Counted from the first letter of the stretch, positions 10,513-21,330 are shown. The stretch: 64,000 nt of DNA from Hymenopus coronatus (GCA_030762935.1 CM060887.1:10036501-10100500), one strand, 5' to 3'. Program-made: numbers and translations. The notes: generated by a model not told the origin, from the sequence alone.

Positions 10513-10832
10513 ATTTCCTGGAGTTCAACTTTTGAGATATTTCTTATTATTGGTTTCAGTTTTAAAATGCTTAGGTTTTTCTCATACGAGAGCTTGTCAA
10601 AGAAACGGATTTCAATCTAATAGATCAGATTTATTAAAGCATTTGACTATCGGTTTAGCCTAGTGTATTCTCTTATTTCCCTTCTACTTTTAATGAAGTA
10701 TGTAATAAGACCATTTCTGTTGATGTTCATCTCGATTAGCATGAAGCAATAAAAGAATAACTTTATTAAGAATAATTAATTACCGAGTTATAGTGAAAGG
10801 CATGTGAATGCAACACATTAGATTTTTATCCA
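10513..10832 (-). mobile_element. H element copy 12, 5' third only
   Basis: It starts within the body (TTTCCTGGAGTTCAAC) and ends with AGTGAAAGGCATGTGAATGC, closing the chain of six minus-oriented copies or part-copies that begins at 7523 or earlier. Confidence 0.8.
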
Positions 10833-11189
10833 AGCATTGCTTCAAACACAGAGTAAAAACACTTGCGTTATGTCACACATATTGTGTGCGGGTGTAGGGG
10901 GGGGGGAGGGGGTGACACAAAAACGCCATTGCAGCTTTGGTATGTAATTGTGGAATTGTTTTATTTTTATGACAATAACGAATTTTAGCAGTGGCCACAT
11001 CCGGAAGCTCCCTGGTGCGCTGCTCGTCACAAATTATATGCTTGCATTAGTGGCAGTGTACGGCCTTTCCTGTTTGCCTCAATCATATACAAATATATTT
11101 TAAATTCTCTACGTTTGTAAATGTTGCATAAAAATCTATTCGACCGTGTTTTATATATCTGTCCCCTTTTGGCATAGGATTTATTGAAA
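10833..11189. other. Unassigned sequence, C/G-homopolymer rich
   Basis: It contains a G run with one interruption near 10897-10912 (GTAGGGGGGGGGAGGG). Otherwise there is no recognisable feature. The short open frames here have no family signature. Confidence 0.4.
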
Positions 11190-11887
11190 AAAAGCTGATG
11201 TGTACAATTCACATGACTTTCTCCATATCCCTGCAACAAATAATTCTTAAAAAGCTTATACTTCTATTTACTTTATGCTAATCAGAAAAAATTAGCAGAA
11301 ATAGTCTTATTACTCGCATCCTTGTAAGTATAAACGAAATAAGGGACAACCGTAGGTTAAAGTGATAGTCAAAAGCTGGTTGCTATGTCAATGAAGTTCC
11401 TTTGTTTATATAGATAGGAGTTGACAAGTTCCAGTATGAGAAAAGTTTACGTTTTTCATAGCAGAAACCAAAAATAAGGAATGTCACAAACACGACGAAT
11501 TCCACGAAAAAAATGTATATAACATAAATTGTGTGTTTTAATGTGCTCTACATTTTTTGTGTAGTAAGTTTTTGTCCATTTCTTACGGTTTAGCAGTTAT
11601 TCAATATTTAGTAAAATTCATCCAGAATATACTCTTCAGAGGCTATTCCCAGAAAATTCAAGATATACATTTCATTTGTCAGGTAAATATGTTTAATATC
11701 CGAAATTTTAATCAAAATCGTTAGAGCCATTTTTGAGAAAGTCAAAATTTTCGAAAAAAGTTCCATGTAAAGGGTAGTTGGGGGTGGGGGGATTTTTCTC
11801 AAGATCTTCTTGTCGCATCCCTGGAAGATACTAAACTTAAATACCAAGTTTGGTATTTTACCGACTTTTCGATTTTGAGTTATCGTG

Positions 11888-11943
<56 letters not shown>

Positions 11944-12082
11944 CCTTTTTGTGAAAATGCTTTTTTTGGATATTGGGGACCCTAAAAAATATATTTCCGG
12001 TGAAATCTCGGTATCGAATTTTTGGTGTATTGCAATACTTTCTCTATACACTATGTACATAATGCGTATGGAGAAAGTAAAA
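11190..12082 (+). mobile_element. H element copy 13, full length, B-type
   Basis: It begins AAGCTGATGTGTACAATTCACATG and ends with the palindrome (about 12041-12074) and GAGAAAGTAAAAA. The body is intact and the CA tract is expanded to about 52 bp. Its reverse strand is open for 173 codons (12129-11608) across the microsatellite. Confidence 0.95.
11889..11940. repeat. (CA)26 microsatellite inside H copy 13
   Basis: An uninterrupted CA repeat of about 26 units sits exactly where other H copies carry only a few CA or GACACACGGAC units. Confidence 0.95.
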
Positions 12083-12149
12083 ATTGTTTTTATTCCTTGC
12101 ATTAAATACAACTCGTTTGTGGATGTCATACCAATTTGTCAGATTAATA

Positions 12150-12290
12150 AGAATTATAGCTCAGTCAATAGAGCATCTAACTACTGTGCAAGGGCACCAG
12201 GCACGATAGGAATTTGTTTCTAGCCCAGATTATTCTCTATCCTCTTCAGAATGTGGAAACATCAATGGATGTATGATTTAATAAATAAAA
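12150..12290 (+). mobile_element. Degenerate tRNA-derived SINE-like sequence, S3-related
   Basis: ATAGCTCAGTCAATAGAGC resembles a tRNA D-arm/A box. The following TTTCTAGCCCAGATTATTC and the AT-rich end resemble the S3 body. No B box remains. The call is by eye and tentative. Confidence 0.4.
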
Positions 12291-12315
12291 TTAAAGAAAA
12301 TAGTAACCTATAAAC

Positions 12316-13505
12316 AAAAAATCTGTTGTGTTCCATTCACATGAATTTCTCTACATCTCTGCAACGAATTATTGTTATTTTTACTTCATGGTAATAATAA
12401 CTCCAAGGCACGACAGCTCACGGGGAACCTTGGCCTACCGCTAAGTCGCTGCGTCCCCCATCTCGGTCCATTACAGACGTCATGGATTGGGTGCAGAATT
12501 GGAGGGTTAGACTTGGTCAACGCCTCGAGACCCCCTCCGGCCGGTTAATGCGGTTCTCATGACCTGAAGTCGCTACTTATCCATCAAGTAGCTCCCCAAT
12601 TGACCCCCCAGGGACCTTACGAGCCTGAATGCATCCCGAGCCAGGAAAAATCCCCACGCAGGTACTGGGGATCCAACCCAGGTCTCCCGCTTGGTACGCA
12701 GCTGCGCTACCACCGCGCTTTTCATGGTAATGGAGAAAATATAAGCACAAATAATTTTATTGCTTCCTTCCTTGTAATTAGAAGCGAAAAGACAGTACAA
12801 TAGGTTAAAGCGATAATCAAAAGCTGGTTACTGTATGACTGAAGTTCCTTTGTTTGTATGGATAGGAGTTGACATATTCCGTGTGAGAAAAGTTTAAGTA
12901 TTTTAAAGCTGAAACCAATAACAAAGAATATCTCAAAACGATTCACCCCACGAAAAAATTCATATGACGTAAATTGTGTGTTTTAATGTGCTCTACATTT
13001 TTTTGTGTGGTAAGTTTTTGTCCATCTCTTACGATTGACCAGTAATGCAAAATTCAATAAAAAATCATCCAGAGTAAGGAGGTTTTCAGAGGCTATTCCC
13101 AGAAAATTCAAAATATATATTTTATTTGTCACGTAAATATATTTAATATACGATATTTTAATCAAAATCGTTACACATTTTTGAGAAAATCGAAATTTTC
13201 GAAAGTTTTTCCATGTAAAGGGTAGATTGGGGTGGGGGGATTTTCCTGAAAATCTTCCGTGTCGCATCCTTGAAAGATACCAATCTTAAATACCATTTTT
13301 GGTATTTAATGGTCTTTTCGTTTATGAGCTATGCTGCCTACAGACAGACAGACACAGACACACACACGTACTTTTCCAATTTTTTTTTTGATTCAGGGGG
13401 TCCTAAAACATGTTATTGCGGTGAAATCTCGGTATCGAATTTTTGGGGGCAATACTATACCTACTCTATAAACTATGTACATAGTAAGGGTGGAGAAAAT
13501 AAAAA
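12316..13505 (+). mobile_element. H element copy 14, full span with nested S5
   Basis: It begins AAATCTGTTGTGTTCCATTC. An S5 insertion near its 5' end splits it at 12396-12720. It then runs complete to a degenerate palindrome (ACTCTATAAACTATGTAC) and GGAGAAAATAAAAA. Confidence 0.9.
12396..12720 (-). mobile_element. S5 tRNA-derived SINE-like element with 11-bp duplication
   Basis: Read on the minus strand it opens with GCGCGGTGGTAGCGCAGC (D-arm/A box). A B-box equivalent (GGTTGGATCCC) follows, then a GC-rich body. TTCATGGTAAT flanks it at 12385-12395 and 12721-12731. The plus-strand relative is at 48450-48793. Confidence 0.9.
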
Positions 13506-13548
13506 TGTATATGATATAAACTGTATGCTTTGTCGAAATCTACGTTTT
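13506..13548 (+). mobile_element. H element copy 15, internal fragment
   Basis: ATGTATATGATATAAACTG..TCTACGTTTTCT matches the ATGTATATAACATAAATTG..CTACATTTTTTG part of the H body. It is squeezed between a plus copy and a minus copy. Confidence 0.55.
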
Positions 13549-13953
13549 CTTTTTACTTTCTCTACACGTACTATGTACATAGTGTATAGTGCAAGGTAAT
13601 GCACCCAAAAATTCGATACCGAGATTTCACCGGAAATACATGTTTTAGGATCCCCTCAATAAAAAAAGATCATTTTTAGAAACATGTCCATGTGTTTCAA
13701 GAAAATCCCCCCCCCCCAAAACTACCCTTTACATGGATAAATTTTGGTAAATTTTGATTTTCTCAAAAATGTCAGTAACGATTTTGATTAAAATCGCGTA
13801 TATTAAAGATATCTAGTGACAAATATATTGAAAATGTTGAATCTTCTGGGAATAGCCTCTGGAGACTACTTTATTCTGGATTAACGTAGAGCAGGTTAAA
13901 ACACACAATTTATGTTCTATAAGGTACATAGTACGTGTAGAGAAAGTAAAAAT
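13549..13953 (-). mobile_element. H two-headed composite (copies 16 and 17)
   Basis: A minus-oriented H starts at the palindrome (about 13558-13590) and runs to ACACACAATTTATGTTCTAT at 13922. It is then joined to the final plus-oriented 30 bases (GTACATAGTACGTGTAGAG..AAAGTAAAA). The piece therefore has H 3' ends at both outer edges. Confidence 0.75.
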
Positions 13954-14328
13954 ATTGACTCCAGCTATTTGTTTATTGCGTTGTCAGATCCGAGTTTATT
14001 TAATCCGATCGTATATAAAATATTGTTGCATGTTTGAAGCACAGAAAGCAGATTTCACAGTTAATGCTGAAGGAAGTTAGCAGGAAATTTTGTTTATGAG
14101 CACTGAGGGAACTGACTGCTGCTGTTTATCATTAAATCTTGTAGGCGTTGCCAGTAACTCAACGAAGAAACATATCCTTAGGTTCCTTCAGGGCAACAAA
14201 TCCATTTAGGAAGGTTTAACTTAAGCAGTGTAATCTCATTGTCTGTTCGAACTTGCTACTGGGAAGAATAAACCAGAGTCACAGCGACGCGCTCCTGATC
14301 AACTGCGGGAAAACATGCAAACAACAGT
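13954..14328. other. Unassigned sequence
   Basis: About 375 bases between H copies. No open frame, tRNA-like box or internal repeat is recognisable. Confidence 0.4.
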
Positions 14329-14907
14329 TGAGAAAAATTAGCAGAAATAGTCTTATTACTTGCTTCCTTGTAAGTAGAAGCGAAATAAAAGAGTACCATA
14401 GGTTAAAGTGACAGTCAAAAGCTGGTTGCTATGTGACTGATGTTCCTTTGTTTGTATGGACACGAGTTGACAAATTCCTGTATGAGAAATGTATAACTTT
14501 TTCAAATCTGAAACCAAAACAAGGAATATCAAATTATATAATATAAATTGTATGTTTTAATGTGCTCTACTTTTGCTGTGTGGTAAGTTTTTGCCCATCT
14601 CTTACGGTTTAGCATTTATGCAAAATTCCGTAAAAATTAATCCAGAATAAAGTAGAGGCTATTCCCAGAAAATTCAAGATATACATCTTATTTGTCAGGT
14701 AAATATCTGCAATATACGATATTTTAATTTAAATCGTTAGAGCTATTTTTGAGAAAATTAACATTTTCGAAAAAGTTCCATGTAAAGGGTATCTGGGGGT
14801 GGGGGGATTTTCCTTGAAAATCTTCGTGTCGCATCCTTGCAAGATACTAAATTTAAATACCAAGTTTGGTATTTAACGGTGTTTTCATCTTTGAGCTATG
14901 CTGCCCA

Positions 14908-14952
<45 letters not shown>

Positions 14953-15095
14953 ACACACACACACATACACACCCGAACATTTTTCTAAAAATTCCTTTTT
15001 GGATTCAGGCGGTGAAATCTCGGTATCGAATTTTTGGATGCAATACAATACCTTTTCTATACACTATGTACACAGTACGTGTAGAGAAAGTAAAA
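14329..15095 (+). mobile_element. H element copy 18, extreme 5' end missing
   Basis: It begins at GAGAAAAATTAGCAGAAATAG, so about the first 80 bases are absent. It ends with CACTATGTACACAGTACG and GAGAAAGTAAAAA. Its microsatellite position holds a 42-base A run followed by CA units. Confidence 0.9.
14909..14970. repeat. Poly(A) plus CA tract inside H copy 18
   Basis: About 42 consecutive A (14909-14950) pass into (CA)n. The position corresponds to the CA tract of other H copies, so the A run replaced or invaded it. Its length may be unreliable in assembly. Confidence 0.9.
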
Positions 15096-15346
15096 ATTGA
15101 TGTGTTCCATTCACATGACTTTCTCTACATCTCTGTAACACACCTTATTCTTCTATCCACTTTATGCTAATCGAGATAAACATTAGCAGAAATTGCCTCA
15201 ATTATTTGCTTCCTCTTAAGTAGGAGGGGAATAAGGGAATACACTAGGCCAAACAGTTGAATGTTTTAAAATGTGATTGCTATGTGGATAAAATCCGTTT
15301 TTTGGCCAGGGTTTGACAAGTTTGCGTATGAGAAAAGTTTGAGTTG
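15096..15346 (+). mobile_element. H element copy 19, 5' part
   Basis: It starts immediately after copy 18 (TTGATGTGTTCCATTCACATG) and follows the consensus to ATGAGAAAAGTTTGAG. There it is cut by, or joined to, S1. Confidence 0.85.
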
Positions 15347-16250
15347 GACAGGTAGAGTCAGGCTGAAAAATTCGGTACTAGATTCGGGATTTCAACCACA
15401 GATCTCCCGGTTGACTACCACTAAGCTACTATGGCAACATACCGGCATAGCATTGAATTTCTCAACTGACTCGCATGTTTCCCGGTAAACCACAAGGAGT
15501 TCTCAATTTTTTTTGAGATGACAACCCCAATGGCGACTTAGAATGTTGTAAGTACTTTAAATAACAGGCTTCATAGTATAGCCAACTTTTTTTTTTATGT
15601 TTAGCTTAACAGCCTTTAACCTGGTTGGTCATATCGGACGATGAATGAAATTGGTGAAATGATGCTCAAATGATCTCGGGGTCTATGGAGCTTAACGTTA
15701 CTCGAGATTCTATTCTCAGAATAAGGGAAAACCCAAAAAAACCCTTATCCGGGTAACTCACTCTAAGCGAGATTCGAACTCAGGACCTGCTGAATATGAG
15801 ACAGACACGCTACCACCACGCCACCCAGGCGGGCATAGCCAACTATTAAGGTCAATTGGTGTTGAAACTGCTTTTCCACACAAGCCGTGTGAAGGACAGA
15901 AGTTGGATAGGTAGAGCCAGACTGAAACATTTAATGTCATAGCCGGGATTTGAAACACGGATGTCCCGGTCTCTAGACGGTTGCTCTACCACTGAGCTAC
16001 CATTGCAACATGCCAGGATAGCATTGAATTTCTCAACTGACTCGCATGTTTCCCGGTAAACCACAAGGTGATCTGAAATTATTTTGACATGACACCCTCA
16101 ATGACCACTTACAATGTTGCCATGGTAGCTCAGTGTAAGAGCAACCGGCAGATCCGTGATTCAAAACCTGGCTATGGCAATGAATTTTTCAGTCTGACTC
16201 TACTTATCAAACTCCTATCCTACATATGGCTTATGTGAAAAAACAATTAA
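15347..16250 (-). mobile_element. S1 inverted pair interrupted by S2
   Basis: A reverse S1 with two tRNA-like parts (about 15395-15455 and 15935-16009) spans 15347-15587 and 15835-16115, the gap being an S2 insertion. A forward S1 head and tail follow at 16116-16250 (GGTAGCTCAGTGTAAGAGC, then ATGGCTTATGTGAAAAAAC). Tandem plus inverted arrangement is typical of S1 in this window. Confidence 0.75.
15588..15834 (-). mobile_element. S2 SINE-like element with 10-bp duplication
   Basis: On the minus strand it reads GCCCGCCTGGGTGGCGTGG, B-box GAGTTCGAATCTC and the S2 body, ending in an A-rich tail (T run on plus). ATAGCCAACT at 15578-15587 recurs at 15835-15844, and its removal restores S1. This is the cleanest S2 boundary in the window. 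Confidence 0.9.
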
Positions 16251-16688
16251 ACCAAAAGTTCAAGTTTTTTTTAGATATAAAACGAATAACAAAATATATC
16301 TCAGAAACGTGTACTCTACGAAAAAATCATAGGTATATGGCATAAATTGTGCGTTTTGACGAGATTACATTTTTTCTGTAGTAAGCTTTTGTCTATCACT
16401 TACGGTTTACCAGTTATGCAAACTTCAGCAAAATAATCCATAATAGAGAGGTCTTTAGAGGCCTTCCCAGAAAATCTAAGATATACAGTTTATTTGTGAT
16501 GTAAATATCATTAATATACGGTATTTTAATCAAAATCGTTTCAGCTATTTTTGAGAAAGCAAAATTTTCTAAACTTTATCGATGGAAAGGGTAGTATAGG
16601 ATGGATAAATTTTTTGAAAATCTTCGTGTCTCATCTTTGGGAGATACTAAATTAAAATACAAAGCTGCGTATTGAACGGACTTTTTGT
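16251..16688 (+). mobile_element. H element copy 20, middle part
   Basis: It starts at about CAAGTTTTTTTTAGATATAAA, runs through ATAAATTGTGCGTTTTG and GTGTCTCATCTTTGG, and stops before the microsatellite. An inverted copy takes over there. Confidence 0.8.
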
Positions 16689-17324
16689 TTTTACTTTCTC
16701 TACACAAACTATGTACATATTGTATAGAGAAGGTACTGTAATGCACTTAAAATTCGGTACCGAGATTTCACCGGAAATATGTTGTAGGGTCTCCTGTATA
16801 GAAAAAAAAAAAAAGAAAAAAAAAAAAGAAGCATTTTCAGAAAAATGACCGTGTGTGTGTGTGTGTGTGTGTGAACACAACTCAAAAACGTCGGTAAAAT
16901 ACCAAAATTGGTATTAACGTTTGGTATCTTCCAAGGATATGGCACGAAGATTTTCATTAAATTCCCCCAAACCAAACTACCCTTAACATGGAAAAAATTT
17001 CATAAATTTTGATTTTCTTAAAAATGGCTCTAACGATTTTGATTATAATCTATTACATTTAAGATATAAGGTTAACCAGGTTTTGACTATCACTTTAACC
17101 TATGGTACTCCCTTATTTCGGTTCTACTTACAAGGAAGCAAGTAATAAGACTATTTCTGCTATTTTTTCTCTATTAGCATGAAGAAAATAGAAACATAAG
17201 CTTTTTAACAATAATTTGTTAAAATGTGAATGGAACGCATCAGATTTTATTTCCTGTGAAATCTCGGTATAGAATTTTTGGGTGGAATGCAATACTTTCC
17301 TTATGTACTATGAGCAGAGAAAGT
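16689..17324 (-). mobile_element. H two-headed composite (copies 21 and 22)
   Basis: A minus copy begins with the palindrome at about 16697-16730. It has an A-rich run at 16801-16827 and a GT tract, loses its middle near 17070, and ends at AATGTGAATGGAACGCATCAG. A plus-oriented H 3' end (17249-17324) ending AGAGAAAGTAA is fused directly to it. Confidence 0.75.
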
Positions 17325-17861
17325 AATCAATTATTAGAACAGCTGTGCAGATATTCCAATTTAAATACACGCTTGAGATTTGTGTTTGTTTTGGTAGCCC
17401 CTACTCAAGTCACCGAGTACAGATTCTGTAGAAGTGTCTTTAATCTGACGCTGCTCACGTCTGGCAGCTAAATAAGAGACGATAAAACGAGCAGAACATG
17501 TAATGGTAAAGTAGCTGTTTTCGTGTTAAAATAACTAGTTTCTGTAAAGTTGGGGAGAGAAAGAATAAAAAGTAAAGTGGTAAGGATGCATCAGGAGCAG
17601 AAGGGTAGTGGAGGTGGTGATTTACTACCTGCTCAACTGCCTTCTTTAAACGTTTTACTGCTCCATCATTGTCCTGGAAGGAGAAGGTGAGCTCTCCGGC
17701 AAATACTTGTCACGAAAGGAAATTCGCTCCACCCAAAATTGCAGAGTAGCGAGGAAGTGATAAGTGGTGAACTGTTCATGTTGTACACCAAGAGAACAGT
17801 CATTTGTGAGTCCGTCCAACTGAAACTTCATTCTCTCATACTCTCCTGTATATTATTACAT
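17325..17861. other. Unassigned sequence with candidate exon
   Basis: About 540 bases free of the repeat families recognised here. The only notable feature is the minus-strand candidate exon at 17629-17673. Confidence 0.4.
17629..17673 (-). CDS. Candidate 45-nt coding exon (uncertain)
   Basis: On the minus strand CACCTTCTCCTTCCAG, a pyrimidine-rich acceptor, is followed by 45 nt and CAG/GTAGTAAAT, an acceptable donor. The exon reads DNDGAVKRLKKAVEQ in phase 0, and the same frame stays open on both sides (QVFAGELTFSFQ upstream and VVNHHLHYPSAPDA downstream). It could therefore equally be a fragment of a longer decayed coding sequence. I recognise no family. It is reported because its codon pattern is unlike the AT-rich surroundings. 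Confidence 0.25.
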
Positions 17862-18768
17862 ATTTTTACTTTCTCTATACGAACTATGTACATAGTGTAT
17901 AGAGAAGGTATTGCACTCCACCCAAAAATTCGATACCGAGTTTCACCGGAAATATATGTTTTAGGGTTCCGTGTATCCAAAAAAAAGCATTTTTACAAAA
18001 AGCTCCATGTGTATGCGTGTGTGTGTGTGTGTGGACAGAATAGTTAAAAGCAAAGTCCGATAAAAACCACATTTGGTAGTTAAGTTGGTACCTTCCAAGG
18101 ATGCGGCACACGAAGATTTTCAAGAAAATCCCCCTCCGCCAACTACCCTTTACATGGGACATTTTCCGAAAAGTTTGATTTTCTCAAAAGTGGCTCTAAC
18201 GATTTTTATTAAAATATCGTATATTAAAGATATTAATCTGATAAATAAAATGTATATCTTGATTTTTTTTGGGAGTAGCCACTGAAGACTACTTTATTCT
18301 GGATGAATTTTACGGAATTTTGCATAACTGCTAAACCGTAAGAAATGGACAAAAACTTACCACACAGAAAATGTAGAGCACGTTAAAACACACAATTTAT
18401 GTTATAGTCATTTTTTCGTGGAGTTGATAGTTTTATAGATATTCCTTATTTTTGGTTTCAGCTTTAAAAACCTTACACTTTTCTCATACATGAATTGGTC
18501 AACCCCTGTCCATACAAACAAAGAAACTTCAGGCACATAGCAACCCGCTTTTGAGTATGACTTTAACCTTTGGTACTTCCTTATTTCGCTTTCTAACAAT
18601 AACTTGTAACAGAGATGTAGAGAAAGTCATATGAATGGAACACATCCGATTATTTTTATGGACTCAAGGATCTTCAAAGCATGTATTTCTAGTGAAATCT
18701 CAATTACAAAGCTTGCATGGAATACAATGCCTCCTCTACCTACTATATACTTGGTAGAGAAAGTCAGA
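17862..18768 (-). mobile_element. H two-headed composite (copies 23 and 24)
   Basis: A minus copy begins TTTTTACTTTCTCTATACG, with the palindrome at about 17870-17905. It has a small internal deletion near 18590 and ends TAGAGAAAGTCATATGAATGG. It is followed directly by a decayed plus H 3' end (18649-18768: GCATGTATTTCTAGTGAAATC to TAGAGAAAGTCAG). Confidence 0.8.
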
Positions 18769-19060
18769 ATGTATCTACCTCTGGGAAAATAATAAGTCAA
18801 CTCATGTATTCGTCATTTACCTGAATTCCTGAGGGAGCTAGTTCCTCTTTGGGACGGATGCGGTCCAGAGCGCAATGCAGGAAATACGTGACAGGTTTCT
18901 TGCAGTATCGACCAAATTTATTATTAGAAAGTTACACCTCGCAACAAAGTTTTACTCGTTTTTTGCGACATTTTCCTCTGCAGCTCCAAACACTACTACA
19001 TGAATGTTATACTTTCCCTCTTGCTTCAGCATCCAAAGATGACTGAGCATGCGCCAGCTT
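18769..19060. other. Unassigned sequence
   Basis: About 290 bases, slightly GC-richer. An open frame of 65 codons (18849-19046, plus) has no recognisable similarity. Confidence 0.35.
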
Positions 19061-19768
19061 AAAAATCTGATGTGTTACACTCACCTGACTTTCTCTACAT
19101 GGTCAAAAACTGGTTGCTATGTGACTGAAGTTCCAGGAGTTGACAAATTCTTGTATGAGAAAAGTATAAGGTTTTCAAAGCTGAAACCAAAAACATGGGA
19201 AATCTAAAAAAGGATCAACTATACTAAAAAAATGTATATAACATAAATTGTGTGTTTTAACGTGCTCTACATTTCTTGTGTTGTACGTTTTTCTGTATCT
19301 TTTACGGTTTAGCAGTTATGTTAAAATTCCGTAAAATTCATCCAGAATAAAGTAGTCTTCAGTGGCTACTCCCAAAAAAAATCAAGATATACATTTTATT
19401 TATCAGATTAATATATTTAATATACGATATTTTAATCAAAATCGTTAGAGCCACTTTTGAGAAAATCAAACTTTTCGGAAAATGTCCCATGTAAAGGGTA
19501 GTTGGCGGAGGGGGATTTTCTTGAAAATCTTCGTGTCGCATCCTTGGAAGGCACCAAACTTAAATACTAAGTTTAGTATTTAACGGTATTTTCGTTTCTG
19601 AGTTATGCTGTCCACAGATACACACACGGACCTTTTTCTAAAATGCTTTATTTTGGATTAAAAGGGACTCAAAACATGTATTTCCGCTGGAATCTCGGTA
19701 TAGAATTTTTGGGTGCATTACAATACCTTCTCTATACTATGTACACAGTACGTGTAGAGAAAGTAATA
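19061..19768 (+). mobile_element. H element copy 25, internal deletion
   Basis: It begins AAAAATCTGATGTGTTACAC. A deletion removes the stretch between CTCTACATGG and TCAAAAACTGG, so the mini-hairpin region is lost. It ends with the palindrome and GAGAAAGTAATAAG. Confidence 0.9.
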
Positions 19769-20360
19769 AGAACCTGCACTAGGCAGCGGTGCTGGCCATG
19801 AAAACCAAGTTTCCGACTGGGGAATACGTGATGCTGGCCACATCACCTCCCTATTTCGGTTACAGATCGTTCACTTCAACCATGGGCATAAGGCCGGCGG
19901 TGGTATTGGCATACCCAGGCTTTCGCAGCCTATAGTGCCACAAGATTTATTAACTATTATTAATGTAATGAGAACAAATTTTAAAGTTAGATTTGAGTAA
20001 TAACACAACAAACATTTCCCGCATTGGACATACAAATCGCACGCGTGAACATTCTGGATAGATGACGTAACGGTAAGTTACAGAGGTAGAGAGAGAGAAA
20101 TAACGGCATCACTAATCATTTCTGTTTAATAAGTTTAATTAAATATAATTAATGTAATAAAAGCAGTAACAAACACATTAAAACATATAGTAAGCTTTAG
20201 TGGAGGGAATTAGAACATTAAAATAATAAATGCAATCATCTCTGTTCATAATTACAATTATTATTGTCATTATTACTAAAAATAACAAAAGTATATCATA
20301 TTGCATTTGATGAATGATCCCAAAACAGGAAAATAAATATAACAAGCACAAAATAACACG
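19769..20360. other. Unassigned sequence
   Basis: GC-balanced DNA to about 19950 (no coding match recognised) then AT-rich sequence with a short GA run at 20080-20098. No tRNA-like box or known repeat was seen. Confidence 0.4.
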
Positions 20361-21228
20361 TTTTTTTACTTTCTCTATACACACTATGTACATAGTATAT
20401 AGAGAAGATATTGCACACCACCCAAAAATTCGATACCGAGATTTCACCGGAAATATATGTTTTAGGGTCCCTAATATCCAAAAAAAGCATTTTCACAAAA
20501 AGGCTCATGTGTGTGTGTGTGTGTCTGTGAACACCATAACTCAAAAACGAATAGTCAGTAAAATACCAAACTTAGTATTTAAGTTTAATATCTTCCAAGG
20601 ATGCGAAAGGAAGATTTTGAGAAAAATCCCCCCACCCCCAACTACCCTTTACATGGAACTTTTTTCGAAAATTTTTATTTTCTCAAAAATGACTAACGAT
20701 TTTGACTAAAATTTCATATATTAAACACATTTACCTGAAAAATAAAATATATATCTTGAATCTTCTAGGAATAGCCTCTGAAGACTACTTTATTCTGGAT
20801 GAATTTTACGGAATTTTGAATAAGTGCTAAACCGTAAGAGATGGACAAAAAGTTACTACACAAAAAATGTAGAGCACGTTAAAACACACAATTTATGTTA
20901 TATACACTTTTTTCGTGGAGTTCGTCATTTTTGAGACATTCCTTATTTTTGGTTTCTGCTTTGAAAAACTTACATTTTTCTCATACAGGAACTTGTCAAC
21001 TCCGATCCATATAAACAAAGGAACTTCATTGACATTGCAACCAGCTTTTGACTATAACTTTAACCTAAGGTAGACCCTTATTTCGCTTCTACTTACAAGG
21101 AAGCAAGTAATAAGACTATTTCTGCTAATTTTTTCTGATTACCATAAAGTAAATAGAAGTATAAGCTTTTTAAGAATAATTTGTTGCAGGGATGTAGAGA
21201 AAGTCATGTGAATGGTACACATCAGATT
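20361..21228 (-). mobile_element. H element copy 26, full length, B-type
   Basis: The palindrome is at about 20370-20406, a short GT tract at 20510-20527, the complete body follows, and TAGAGAAAGT is at 21195-21204 before CATGTGAATGGTACACATCAG. By eye it is one of the least diverged copies, very similar to the copy at 49592. Confidence 0.95.
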
Positions 21229-21330
21229 TTTTTTCTTTTTCTACCACTTATATATTGTTAATATTTTACTAGAAACACATGTATTGAGAACAGGTGGACC
21301 TAATTGATGAAAAGTGATAGAGTAAGTAAA

